Source: Triplophysa rosa (Eukaryota > Chordata > Actinopteri > Cypriniformes > Nemacheilidae). Taken from it: DNA of 64,000 nt. The stretch lies in contig NC_079890.1 in the NCBI RefSeq assembly GCF_024868665.1, positions 2,275,880-2,339,879 of the forward strand, written 5' to 3'. The position numbers and the translations under genes were made by a program. Positions 1 through 18,763 of the stretch are shown one piece after another. The notes beneath the pieces are model-generated. The model searched no databases and was not told the origin of the DNA. It saw only the letters and a list, made by a program, of their open reading frames with translations. Numbering within the stretch: the stretch's first letter is position 1; each line of letters opens with the position of its first letter.

Positions 1-6284
<6,284 letters not shown>

Positions 6285-6844
6285 ACGTCGCGTCTGTGCG
6301 GCGAGAGCTTGTTCAGTGCGATTTCTGCTCCGTGCACTTGAATTCAAAGGGACATAACAACTGTCAAGTCAAACCTGTCCTTATTTACTTACTCTTATAT
6401 TGTTTGGGATTATAAGATACGTTCTGGAGAATCTTCATGTGTATTACGACAAGATTTCATCCTGAACTTGAGGATGACAATTGATGCTTATAACAATATT
6501 TTTATCCAAGGCAATTGGAAAGACGTGCATCACAAGGACAAACATTTTGGAGGAACCTGTGCCTTTCTCAAGAAACACAAAGTTGTTTATGAACGTTCAA
6601 CCTCTTGGTTACCGGCCCACTAAGCCACATCACCCTGACACAAGAAAAGAGGAATTTACTTACAAACACTACGCATGACTGTCTGAGGGCTGGAAACTAT
6701 TTCATAACTGTACTGTATAAATGTATGTAAAATTGTGGTCTTATCATGATGTCGGTGCTATGACTGAACATTTCATTTGTTTATATGCCACTGTTACAAC
6801 AATTACATATTTTGATACATGTATTTTTACACCTGTTTATGTTG

Positions 6845-6850
6845 AATAAA
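6845..6850 (+). terminator. Probable polyadenylation signal of anpep copy 1
   Basis: AATAAA 561 nt after the TAA stop, in an AT-rich 3' region. No better candidate is nearer the stop. Confidence 0.5.
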
Positions 6851-8060
6851 TATAGAATATCAATTTAATCCCGGTCATCATTTTGATCGAGGTTGGTATA
6901 TTTTTTCAGGTTGCTTTTTTGTTGAAGCTGATTCATGCCACATCATGATGACATTTTGAAAGTCATCGCCCCCAAATCTACGTCCCTCATATACAGTGCC
7001 TGCATCAGCTGTGTTGTTCTTGCAAGTCGTCTTCTACTGTTATCATATATGGAAAAGTGGCAAAAAGGAGGACCGTTTACACAAAAAAGATCTGAAATGT
7101 TGAATTGTAACTTTAATTATCAAGAGAATAAGAACACAAGCAAGCAGTAACTGCCCAGAGGAAAACTGTAGTGTTTAGGTGTGTTTCATTGAAGTATCAA
7201 CCATCTCAGATGTTTCTCGAATATTGTTTGGAAGAAGAGCATGGAAGTGTAAAATGAATGTAGATTGCAGAGGTAAAATAACCTGGATAGGTGTAAATTT
7301 GATGAAAAATGTTTGATGAGATCTTCAATAATATCGACTTGACAAATCTGAGCTCAGTTTCTGAAACTAATGGAGACATTTGTGAGATCTATATCTGTTT
7401 TTTTCAGGAGAAATATCTGAGATACTTAAAGGGATAGTTCCACCAAAAATAAAAATTCTGTCATCATTGACCCACCCTCTTGTCATTTCGACTGTATGAA
7501 AAAAAAAGATGTTTTGAAGAAAGTTGGCAACCGAACAACAGCGGTACCCATTTACTTTTATTGTATGGACACAACACCAATGCTGTAGTTCTATTATCAA
7601 AACTTATGAAACATTTTTATTTGTGTTCTGCAGAAGAAAGAAAGCCAAACAGGTTTGAAATGACAAGTAAAACATTTCCAAAAGTTTCATTTTTGGAAGC
7701 AAACATTTCCATTTGCTCTCATTGTAATCTCATTGATGTCCAGGAGAAATGTTTGCGATATTGAACAGACTTTTTCTATGGTTATCTTAGTAGTCCTATG
7801 CTCATAGGAACGAAGCCATATTTTACATTGTTTAGTGAACGAGATGAAACCGTGATGACATTTAGAGCTTGGGAAACTCCTTTTTCCACAGAAGTGGCGG
7901 TGTTACAACCACAGCATGATTCATCAAACTCAACACTATTTAATCGCACGCTTTATGACTGTTCGAGGAGACTTGATCTGACAGACGGTCACTCGCTAAC
8001 TTCTATATTGTTCTTCCTGTAGCCTAACATCTTCAGAGACATCATTCTCACTCTGGAGTC
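6851..8060. other. Spacer between the two anpep copies
   Basis: Holds a truncated copy of the common 'gatagttcacccaaaaat' MITE at about 7428-7665 (left arm plus centre, without the matching right end). It also holds the presumed promoter and 5' UTR of copy 2 just before 8061. No coding exon was recognised; short open frames here fall in the MITE. Confidence 0.5.
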
Positions 8061-11000
8061 ATGGGGAAAGGATTTTACATCAGTAAGAGGCTAGGGTTGG
8101 TCTTTCTTGTGTTAGGAATCAGCGCTGTGGTTTCTATTCTTGCTTTGTCGGTGATCTACTCTCAAGAGAAGCACAAAAATAAGGAAAACTCCACGGTGGT
8201 GTCGACAGCAGTGCCCTCCAGCAAGTCGCCACCATCGAACAAACCGTGGGACAAGTACAGACTGCCTGATTCGCTGTCTCCGCAGTTCTACAATGTGACC
8301 CTGTGGCCTCGGTTGGAGATGGACGAGCGAGGCATGTATTTCTTCACTGGGACCTCTGGAGTGGCATTCACCTGCCTCAAGGAGACAGACCTGATCCTGA
8401 TTCATTCCAGTGAACTGAACTACACATTGACCCCGCAGACACACCACGCAATGCTGACTGGTTTGGGAGGGACGTCCGCTCCAGTTATCCTGGAAACCTG
8501 GCTTCAGACGCAAACCCAGTTGATGGTCATTCATCTGAAAGATAAACTGAAGGTTGGGAAATCCTACTGGCTCCACACAGAATTCCGAGGAGAGCTGTCG
8601 GATGACCTGGAAGGATTTTACAGAAGCGAGTTTGTTGAAAATGGTGTCAAAAAGTAAGATGATGTCATTAGTTTGCAAGAACAAGCATCTGAGTGAGATT
8701 AACTTATAGTAATTTTAAAATGATAAAGATTAATCATTTTAATGTAATTGGCTTCAAAGTGTAGAGGGCAGTTGACTAATAACTCCAGTGAGGAAATATA
8801 AGAGCCACAAACATTGACACACAATTCGCGAAGCGCTAAAGCGCTAAATTCTTTTTTAAATTTTAATTCAATTACATTTTTGCATAATATTGCATGCGGT
8901 TTATTAAAATTAACATTCATGTGTCGCCAAAATCTATTTAAAATCTTCAAATGCACTTATGATGTCATTTAGGCTTCCACAGATCAAAATTCAAGTCATT
9001 TTGGTTGCACTTTATTTTACAGTACGTGTACCTATAGTGTACTTACAGTTTACTTACCTAAGAAAGTACTGGATAGTATAAGGTAACTACATGGTATAAG
9101 TTTAGGTTTAGGGGTAGGTTCAGGGTTAGTACCTAGTTTTACTGTAATTTACTGTAATAAGTACACAGTATGTACATTGGAAACAGGACTGTAAAATAAA
9201 GTGCAACCATCATTTTTTACTCACCCACATGACGTTCTACATGTTTTAAGACCTCCCAGCGTATTCGGAACACAAATAAAGATATTTTGAATAACATCCG
9301 AGAGGTTTCCAGGCCTCCTCATAGACATCATGGTAAACGTTTCTGTCAAGATCCAGAAAAGTACTAAAGACATCGTGATCATTGTGGCTCAATTGAATTT
9401 TTATGAAGCGACGAGAGTACTTTATGTGTGCCAGTGTTGGGTGTAACTAGTTACTAAGTAATTAGTTACTGTAATTTAATTACTTTTCTCTTGAAAAGGT
9501 AAAGTAAGGGATTACTCTTATTTTTTCTGTAATTTAATTACAATTACTTCTGATGTAATTAAACTAAATACTTTGTGTAATATATGTGTGTGCAATAGTG
9601 GAATTGACATCAAAATTCAAAGTCTAACTTTAAAATCTGTGCATTAATGTATAATTCTCACATTTGTAATACTTTGGTCAGTTCACAAGAGTACTTTATT
9701 TAGTTTAATATTATTTATTTGAATGAATAAAATAAGCCGTTTCCTGTCCTTCAATCACTTAACTCATCAAGGTTGATGTAGGATATAGAAAGTAATTAGT
9801 AATAAGTAACTAAATACTTTTTGGAGAGAGTAATTTGTACAGTAATCTAATTACACTATTGAATATGTAATTAGTAACTAGTAATTAATTACTTTTTCAG
9901 AGTAACTTACCCAACACTGATGTGTGCAAAAGAAACCAAAATTGTGAGTTTAATCAACATATTCTTCTCTCCACTGTGAGTCTACATTCATTCAGTCAGT
10001 TAGCAGTGAAAAACTCAATTATTTTCTTCTTATATGATATTCGTTTGCCTCAAAAGTACGTCGGAACACTGAAGTAAAGATGGCTTCCACTTCCGGTTCA
10101 CGTGACATTGGGCGCATGAATGAATAACAAGTTATGTTATTTTATTTATTGAAATTACCCACTCTTTTCTCTCGCAATGATTCACTAGACTGCAATGATT
10201 CACTCATTTTTACTAAAAGGAAAAAAATGTTTAATGTCGGTAGAGTTCTTGCGACAACACAAATGCAGCCCACAGATGCCAGGAAAGCTTTCCCCTGCTT
10301 TGATGAGCCAGCAATGAAGGCTGTCTTCCATGTAACTCTCCTTCACCCTCCTGAAACCGTCGCCCTGTCTAACGGCATAGAGCTGGGTTAGTGCTCTTGC
10401 CTTCACAACAGTCACCCTGCAAAATGCAGCGAAATGCAATATTGTCATTTCATTTTTTCTTAGCACACCAAAGTAATAGAAATATCTCCACATGTTTACA
10501 CAGGTTATAAAGTATATGATATTTTGATCACTTATTATAAATGAATAATTATACTATCAAGGGATTAGATCCCTTAAATTGTTAGATTGTTGAGGCATAC
10601 AGTAGTAAGGTATTAAAATACTTTTAATGTTTAAGTGTAACTTTTTTCTTCATTATGTTTAGCAGTTTTGCTTGGTTGTTGTTGCTCATGAAGGCATACA
10701 TAGAATTTTTTAGACACATTATTCATTTTCTCTTCAATTTTCCGTTTTCAGGCACAGAAAGCATCACCATAAATAATCAAGAAGTTTTACGAACCAGATT
10801 TGAGCCAACAGCAAAAATGTCGACATATCTGTTGGCTTTTGTCGTCAGCGAATTTACAAACATACAATCATCACCAGAGGCGGATATTTTGGTAAGCAGC
10901 CATGATTCTCTTAGTTATTCCTTTAAACCCCTATTTTTCATCTGTTATGGAGGGGTGAAAGGGTCTAGTTGTCTGACTTTTTACTCTGTGAATTCGTTTT

Positions 11001-14000
11001 TGAAAGTAAATTTCTTTATTAAAATACTGAAGCTTTCACACTTATTTCCCAGGGAAATATTTAATTTCACACACCTTTTGTGACAACAATGTAGCCGTTT
11101 TCTTCTTACCCAATAGCTATAATTATAGAAATATTTTAGTTTAGGTCATAGAATTCAAAACCATTTTGTCATTTACAAAATGTTAAATGCACTCTCTTTT
11201 TATCAAGTCACATTGGAGAGATGCGTCTGCTTAGTGAATGAATGTAAATGTAAACTGTAAAGACAGGGTTAAAACCAACAAGAGCACTGTTAGAGAAAAC
11301 TATGTATAAATAAAATGTATAGCTTTTGAGGCAACTAACCCCAACCCGCCCTGTGTCTTTTAAAGGTAACAACTTGAAGGGATAGTTCACCCAAAAACGA
11401 AAATTCTGTCATCATTTACTCGCCCTCAGGAGAGTAAATATCTTTGTTCTGCTGAACACAAAAGAAGATGTTTGGAAGAATGTCAGTAACTGAACAGATC
11501 TCATCCCCCCTTTACTGCCATGGGGAAAATAAATACTTTGAGTCAATGGGGGATGAGATCTGTTTGGTTACTGACATTCCTCCAAATATCTTCCTTTGTG
11601 TGCAGAACAAAGAAATATACACTGACCAAAATTATAAAAGCAACACTTTTGTTTTTGCCCCCATTTTTCATGAGCTGAACTTTTCAATGTTTTCATGAGA
11701 CTTTTTCTATGTACACAAAAGGCCTATTTCTCTCAAATATTGTTCACAAATCTGTCTAAATCTGCACTTCTCCTTTGCCCAGATAATCCATCCACCTCAA
11801 AGGTGAGGCATATCAAGATGCTGATTAGACAGCATGATTATTGCACAGGTGTGCCTTAGGCTGGCCACAATAAAAGGCCACTCTAAAATGTGCAGTTTTA
11901 CTGTATTGGGGGGATCCGGGGTGGTCCGAAAACCAGTCAGTATCTGGTGTGACCACCATTTGCCTCACACAGTGCAACACATCTCCTTCGCATAGAGTTG
12001 ATCAGGTTGTTGATTGTGGCCTGTGGAATGTTGGTCCACTCCTCTTCAATGGCTGTGCGAAGTTGCTGGATATTGGCAGGAACTGGAACACGATGTCGTA
12101 TACGCCGATCCAGAGCATCCCAAACATGCTCAATGGGTGACATGTCCGGTGAGTATGCTGGCCATGCAAGAACTGGGATGTTTTCAGCTTCCAGGAATTG
12201 TGTACAGATCCTTGCAACATGGGGCCGTGCATTATCATGCTGCAACATGAGGTGATGGTCGTGGATGAATGGCACAACAATGGGCCACAGGATCTCATCA
12301 CGGTATCTCTGTGCATTCAAAATGCCATCAATAAAATGCTCCTGTGTTCATTGTCCATAACATACGCCTGCCCATACCATAACCCCACCGCCACCATGGG
12401 CCACTCGATCCACAACGTTGACATCAGCAAACCAATTGTGCTGTGTGATAAAACTGCACATTTTAGAGTGGCCTTTTATTGTGGCCAGCCTAAGGCACAG
12501 TCTAATCAGCATCTTGATATGCCACACCTGTGAGGTGGATGGATTATCTCGGCAAAGGAGAAGTGCTCACTGACAAAGATTTAGACAGATTTGTGAACAA
12601 TATTTGAGAGAAATAGGCCTTTTGTGTACATAGAAAAAGTCTTAGATCTTTGAGTTCAGCTCATGAAAAATGAGGGCAAAAACAAAAGTGTTGCGTTTAT
12701 CATTTTGGTCAGTGTACATAGGTTTGGAACAACCTGAGGGTTAGTAAATGATGACAAAATTTTAGAATTTTTTGGGCGAACTATCCCTTTAAAAATGTTC
12801 ATAAATTTGATTAAAGCTGTGTGTTTTTCTAGATCAGAATCTGGGCACGGAGAGAAGCCATTGAAACCGGACAGGGAGATTACGCCCTGAAACTGACATT
12901 CCCAATTTTAAAGTTCTTTGAAAAGTATTACAACACCACATACCCCTTATCAAAATCAGGTGAGAGAGTTTTATTCAGCCTTATGCAAATATTGTTTCAT
13001 GTAGCATGTCAGACACCTCGGATTTAGGATATTTCCCACCTCAAACCAGGAAGTAACATCTTGATTAAGTAGAATTAAACGTATTTAGTAACGTAAACAT
13101 GACCACGTGCTTTACATTTGTTCATTTATTGCTTCTGTCCTTCTGAAACCTCGTACCTCCTTATTCTTTGATTTTTCTTTTTTGTCATAAATCATTATTA
13201 TTAGTCACCTGTCACTGGGTTTTGCAAAAATCTAGCCAATATACATTATTGAAAAGTGCTTGTTAATTTTGACAACACAATATTTAATCATTGAACAAGT
13301 ATTCAATTTTCTGAAAAACAGCGAATTTGGATATCCGAGGTTTCGGACGGACAGCGATGAAATAATAATGTTACTAATGTTATATATTAACAGTGTAATA
13401 TGATGTATGCTTTAAATAATATAGTAAATGATTTCATATATTGGCAGTTAACATAAAGGGACTATATTTTTCTTTGCTTATGTGCTTGTACAATGTGAAT
13501 CATACAAATATGTAAAATAATATGAAAAAAGCAAGACTGAAGTATCACCCCGTAACCTAAAGTCACAGTGGTGACAGCACATTGTAAGAAAACTTACGAA
13601 TGAGAGAGTACAAATGGAATCCTTTTCACTCCGCAGACCAAATCGCACTGCCTGATTTCAGTGCTGGTGCCATGGAAAACTGGGGTCTCGTCACTTACAG
13701 AGAAACATCCCTCCTCTACAATCCCAAAGTGTCCTCCAGTGCCAACAAACAGTGGGTGGCAGTTGTCATCTCACATGAGCTTGCACACATGGTACGTGGC
13801 GTTGTATTGTGTTAGTTCCTCTCACGTGTCATTTCTCTCACAAGTTGAAGCGAGTACCAATGACTTGTAATCGTTCACAGTGGTTTGGAAACCTCGTGAC
13901 TATGAGATGGTGGAACAACCTGTGGCTCAATGAAGGATTTGCAACATACGTTTCATATCTTGGAGCTGATTATGCCGAGCCTACCTGGAATATTGTAAGG

Positions 14001-17000
14001 CCTGTAAAGCGTCAGTAAATACAACACACAGCTATTTTGAAATGGTCCTAACTAAGCCCTTAGAATGATGTGATCATGGGGGCTTGGACACACTGTAAAC
14101 TAGTAAGATTTACTTAAGTTTAAATTTTGCACACAGTTTTTTTAAAGTACATTTTACCTAAAAAAAACTGTGTGCAAAAACTTGACACAAGAAAAAATAA
14201 GTAAAATTGACAAAAACGTTACACATGTTTTTTAAGTAAAATGTACTTTTAAAAACTGAGTGCAAAACTTGCGCAAAATTACACAAAAAACGCTTGTAAA
14301 TGCGCTAACCAGCAACTCTTGCTGTCCTGCAGAAAGACCTGATGGTGTTGCATGAGCTTCAGGCGGTTTTTGAAGTCGATGCTCTGGTTTCCTCCCACCC
14401 GCTGTCATCACGAGAGGACGAAATCGCCACACCTGATCAGATCAATGAACTGTTTGATACAATCACCTATAGCAAGGTTTTACAGTTATTACATTCATCG
14501 TGTTCATCAACATAACATAAAGTGACGCTGATAAAGGACTAGTTCACCCAAAAATGACACTTTTTTAGCATAATTGTCTTATACTAGATGCATGTGACTT
14601 TATTGGCTGGATCCAAACTAATCACTTCATAGTAAAATGGGGTCATGATATCTTGTTATACGCTACTCAAAAAGATCTTGACAACGACGACGTGTGCAAC
14701 ATTCATAGCTTGACCACTTTAGTATCATATAAGATGATAACACGACTGCATTTTAATTTTAATTTTCGGGTATACTACTCCTTTAAGATGTGCCGTATCA
14801 CAAATGCGATATTTTCCCGTTTACGATAACTCTTTGTTGTTCCAGGGAGCTATGGTACTGAGAATGTTGTCCGAGTTTCTGTCAGAGCCCGTCTTTGCTA
14901 AAGGACTTTCTGTACGTCTGATGGGTTTTTAAGTTTGAGATTTTACTATGAATTCATGAGTTTGTTTTTGACATATTAACACCCAAACATTTTTCCCACA
15001 GAACTATTTGCAGCAGTATGCATACGACACCTCGGTGTATACAGACCTTTGGCAAAAATTGCAGGAAGTAAGTTGCGATAACAATACAATACCGTAAATT
15101 TGTTCTTTATTTTATTGTACAGTAAATAACAGTTTTGCTTTGGTTTACGGTTGTTGTGTGTCTATTATAAAGCATAGTTTGATCTATTTTAGGTGGTGGA
15201 CGCAGACTCAAACGTGCATCTCCCAGCGTCGATAAATGAAATAATGAATCGCTGGATTCTTCAGATGGGTTACCCCGTAGTGACTGTTAACACCCACACG
15301 GGAGGTATCTCTCAACAGCACTTCCTAATAGACTCTGAAGCCGAAGTGGACAGTCCTTCTCAATACAAGTATGTTTACACGCAAGTTAGCGTTGTAAAAA
15401 CAGTCCTGTTTGCGCCATCACAAATATACAGTATGTTTTTTGCAATGTCGCAGTTACGAATGGTTTGTGCCCATTACGTGGATGAAGAAAGGAGTTAACA
15501 TGGGACAGCACTGGTTACTTTCAAAAACAGCAACACACGAGCCCATGAGAACAAATTCGGAGTGGGTATTGGCCAATGTGAATGTCACGGGATATTTCAG
15601 AGTAAACTACGATCCGCAGAACTGGGAGCGTCTCCTCGCACAACTGAGTTTAGATCATAAAGTGAGTATGTCAACTGAACAACAAACCATTCACTATTTT
15701 CAAAATATTGCACTTAAAACTGCAATCCGTGACTCTATGTCGCCATCTCTGTTTGAAACATAAAATTGCAGGTTACTTTCTTTATGCAAGTTAAATGACA
15801 TCAAAGTGACATTTAATCATATTCCACGGCTAAAAATGATACATTCTTTTTATGTACTTGCTCATGTACTGATTCTTTTATTTTTCATTCAAAAGTTACG
15901 TATTACAACTTTAAGTAAAATCAGACCATCGGTTTAGCGGTTTATAACAACGAATTTGTTTTTTAGTTTATCAAATGACTTTTGCAATATATCAAATGTT
16001 TTCAGTTATATTAATGCAATATATTATCTTCGTATAGGCTATTCCAGTTCTAAACAGGGGTCAAATTATCGATGATGCATTTAATTTGGCGAGGTAAACT
16101 AAGCTCTCTGTTGCATTACACCACACTGCAGAAGGGAATATATGGATTATTTTGCTTTAATGATACAGAATTGTCTTATACTCCGTAAGGGCAAACATTA
16201 TCCACACAACTCTTGCCTTGAGCATGACTATGTATCTCTCAGAGGAGAGGGAATACATACCGTGGGAATCCGCCATAAAAAATGTACGTTATTTCTTCCT
16301 CATGTTTGAGCAATCAGAAGTCTTTGGACCACTAAAGGTACTGTAATCTCAAATCAAACACAATCTGCATTAACAGTAAATAAACACACTTTGAAACTTA
16401 ACAATGTGTCCCAGATGTGTCTGACGCTTACATATTTTAAAATCGAACAATTTCTTTGAAACGTTTTAGATGTACCTGCGAGGGAAAGTTCAACCTCTTT
16501 TCGATCACTTCAGAGTTATCACATCAAACTGGACTCAGATGCCCTCAGGACACATGGACCGGTAAATAAAGGATTATTTTTCTCTTATTAATGAAATGTT
16601 TGATGATTTATTGACAATTATTTGTAACTTCTGGGTGTAGATACAATCAAGTGAATGCGATCTCACTGGCCTGCAAAACAGGGGTGGATGGATGCTCAGA
16701 GCTCACTAGAGCGTGGTACAGATGGTGGATGGACAACCCTGACAGTAACCCGTATGCCAAACGTTTCATCAAACTGAATTCAATTCAAGCCACTGTGGTT
16801 AAGTTTATGACTGTATGAATCTTACGAGGAACACAAAAGAAGATGTGTTGAGAAATGTCTCAATGGGAAGTCAATGGGGGTCAGTGTTGTTTGGTTACCA
16901 TCGTTCTTCAAAATATCTATCGCAATGCCAGTCATATTGGTTTGGAATGACACGAGGGCGTGTAAACAATGAAAGATGTTTTATCTCTTTAATTAAACTC

Positions 17001-18763
17001 CAAATTCAGTTCCGCTCCTTATAGTTCTGTTCGAGGTCAGTTGGAAGATCTGTGGTGTTAAGATCTCGTCCATTTTATCGTTGTTGTTGCAGAATTCACC
17101 CAGATCTGAAGATGACAGTGTACTGTAATGCAATCGCCTCAGGGGGAGTCGAGGAATGGGATTTTGGCTGGAAAATGTTTAAGAACGCTAGCATTGCAGC
17201 AGAGGCAATGAAGCTTTTATTTGCTCTGTCGTGCACTACAGAGCCCTGGCTGTTGAACAGGTGATGCCTATATACACTTATAATTAACTATAATTTAATA
17301 CGGCTGATTTCGTTTATAAACTGATGAAATTCTATTCTTTCTGTTTTATAAAGGTTCCTGGAATACACGCTTAATTCAAGCGCGATCAAGAAGCAAGATG
17401 CTAGTTTCGTCATTTCCTATGTTGCAGGCAATGTAATAGGACAACCTTTAGTTTGGGAGTTTTTTAGAGGCAACTGGGAATATGTATTTAAAAAGTAAGT
17501 AATTATGCTTTTTTTTGTGAGCAGTGTTTTACTTAACATACTGTATAAAACCCTTTGCATGATCTCTGTAGTTTTGGTGGTGGATCGTTCTTGTTTGAAA
17601 GTCTGATCCAGGGTATCGCAGAGAGGTTTTCTACTCAATTTGAACTTCAACAGGTTTGGACGAATTTTATCCGAACAATTCACTGTTATAATAGTTAAAG
17701 CTGCACGCCATAACTTTTTAACTTTAACGTCATGACTTTACTACAGTAGGCTTATAATAATTGATAATTAACTTTATAAGTTTAGCCGTCAGGTACGATT
17801 TCGTGGGAAATGTGATTGACGTCATTTCACTTCTTAGTCACATAAGAATACGTTTGTAAAGGCAGGCAAAAGTCACGGATCGCAGCTTTAATGCGCTGTG
17901 TCCACCAGACAGAATTTTTTAGCCGAAGCGCTTTGGTTGTTATGATACGGTACGTCTGCAAGTAAAGCATTATACGTTCTTAATTTCGTCATTTTAGTTC
18001 ATTTAACCAACTAATTTGACTATTTTGGAAGACCGGAGACATCTGGTACAGAAATAAATCCTCGAAGACATAACTTTTAACTCAGCATTATTTTTCAGTC
18101 GTTGTGTACAGACATGCGGCTGTACATTCCAATGTGCTGATTGGTGGGGTATTTGTCCTGCTCCTCCTGCACTGTGATTGGACAGCTGAGTAAAAAGTGC
18201 TAAGCGTTTTTCCCAACTTTTGGCACGCATCGGCGCTAAGCGTGGGCAAAAAAAGGCAGCGCTTAGCATTTTGTTAAAATCGTGACGCTTACGTTGGTAG
18301 CAGGACAAAAACACCCCGGTGGATACGTGGCCAAATTTTTTTTGTGATGTTTAGTAGCAAAACACTGCAAAAGCACGCACATCAACTTAAAATTTGTGCT
18401 CCATTTTAACTCTTCATCGTCTGATGAAGAGCATGTGTGCTCAAGACGTCGCACGTTTTGTGAAAGTCGATTAAAACTTGATGTTTTCGGAGCTTTGGTG
18501 TGCCGACTTTGTATATATTTTGATGTGATGTTCAGACATTTGCTGTTGCAAATCTAGAAATGATTTTCATATTTCATCTCTCTCTTCATTTTTCTCTTTG
18601 ACAATTACAGTTAGAGCGGTTTAAAGAGGACTATGCAGCGAAGGGTTTCGGCTCTGGCACGCAAGCGATGGACCAGGCCATTGAGACCACAAAAGCCAAC
18701 ATTAAATGGGTGTCTGAAAACAAAAAACAAGTGATGGACTGGATGATTAAACATTCAGCCTGA
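8061..18763 (+). CDS. anpep: Aminopeptidase N (CD13), copy 2, complete
   Basis: Type II membrane zinc aminopeptidase (M1). Exons: 8061-8653, 10244-10386, 10752-10891, 12833-12959, 13637-13791, 13881-13994, 14333-14476, 14846-14911, 15002-15067, 15193-15368, 15454-15661, 16038-16093, 16190-16337, 16470-16561, 16641-16751, 17093-17260, 17354-17494, 17572-17653, 18611-18763. Sum 2883 nt, 960 residues, close to the 967 of human ANPEP. A short cytoplasmic tail precedes a hydrophobic anchor at about residues 11-33, then a Ser/Thr/Pro stalk with possible N-glycosylation (NST, NVT, NYT). GAMEN is at 345-349, HELAH at 381-385, zinc-ligand Glu at 404 (HEXXH-X18-E) and catalytic Tyr at 470. The residue after HELAH is Met; most family members have Gln. 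All junctions keep phase. One intron of copy 1 is missing inside 15454-15661. ATG choice: first Met of an open exon, directly before the anchor. Confidence 0.96.
9003..9208. mobile_element. MITE with GGTTGCAC termini (hAT-type duplication)
   Basis: 206-bp non-autonomous DNA element in intron 1 of anpep copy 2. The ends are inverted repeats starting GGTTGCACTTTATTTTAC, with the matching right end finishing GTGCAACC. Flanking 8-mers are gtcatttt (left) and atcatttt (right), 7 of 8 identical, fitting an 8-bp target duplication. No coding capacity. Confidence 0.8.
9432..9919. mobile_element. Palindromic MITE with CAGTGTTGGG termini (hAT-type)
   Basis: 488-bp AT-rich element built of repeated 'agttactaagtaatta'-like words. 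It begins CAGTGTTGGG and ends CCCAACACTG. It is flanked by a perfect 8-bp duplication ATGTGTGC (9424-9431 and 9920-9927). The 8-bp duplication and CAG...CTG ends fit the hAT superfamily. It lies in intron 1 of anpep copy 2. Confidence 0.88.
11630..12714 (-). mobile_element. Deleted Tc1/mariner-like transposon
   Basis: 1085-bp element flanked by TA (11628-11629 and 12715-12716), beginning CACTGACCAAAAT and ending in the inverted match. The inverted repeats are long, about 270 bp (to about 11896 and from about 12448). The minus strand encodes the C-terminal part of a DDE transposase. The N-terminal DNA-binding region and first catalytic Asp are missing, so this copy cannot move itself. Confidence 0.9.
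11937..12320 (-). pseudogene. Tc1-like transposase remnant (C-terminal half)
   Basis: 127-codon open frame with HDNARPH, which carries the second catalytic Asp, and [12 protein letters not shown], which carries the final Glu of the Tc1 DD34E triad. Upstream on the same strand a readable piece ([11 protein letters not shown]) continues toward 12420 but is out of frame or interrupted. No helix-turn-helix region is present. It is a fragment inside the element 11630-12714. Confidence 0.88.
14125..14179. repeat. Intronic hairpin in anpep copy 2
   Basis: TTTTGCACACAGTTTTTTT at 14125-14143 pairs perfectly with 14161-14179 across a 17-nt loop. A third related word follows at about 14235-14270. Probably the core of a decayed palindromic element. 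Confidence 0.6.
14533..14784. mobile_element. MITE-like element in anpep copy 2 intron
   Basis: Begins AAAGGACTAGTTCACCCA and ends with the imperfect inverse (gggtatactactccttt). Related to, but distinct from, the 'gatagttcaccc' family. No coding capacity. Confidence 0.55.
17654..18610 (+). other. Last intron of anpep copy 2
   Basis: 957 nt. The segment 17880-18470 has dispersed-repeat character ('gctgtgtccaccagaca', paired 'gcgctaagcg' and 'cgcttagc' words). No exon was recognised, and the open frames here lack family similarity. Confidence 0.4.

Larger units (their letters stand above)
11377..12790. mobile_element. Palindromic 'GATAGTTCACCC' MITE split by a Tc1 element
   Basis: Left part 11377-11629 and right part 12715-12790 belong to one element. 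Its ends are AAGGGATAGTTCACCC and a matching inverted end finishing CTATCCCTT. Removing 11630-12714 restores the order seen in the intact relative at 48378-48818 ('cagaacaaagaaat' followed by 'ggaacaac'). It lies in intron 3 of anpep copy 2. Confidence 0.8.

Noticed and set aside
8112..8684. 190-codon minus-strand open frame
   Set aside because: Shadow of anpep copy 2 exon 1, which has clear family similarity on the plus strand.
10655..11083. 142-codon open frame around anpep exon 3
   Set aside because: Only 10752-10891 is coding; the rest is intron read-through.
12002..12316. Alternative-frame open frames in the Tc1 element
   Set aside because: The DDE motifs lie only in the 11937-12320 minus-strand frame; the others are shadows.
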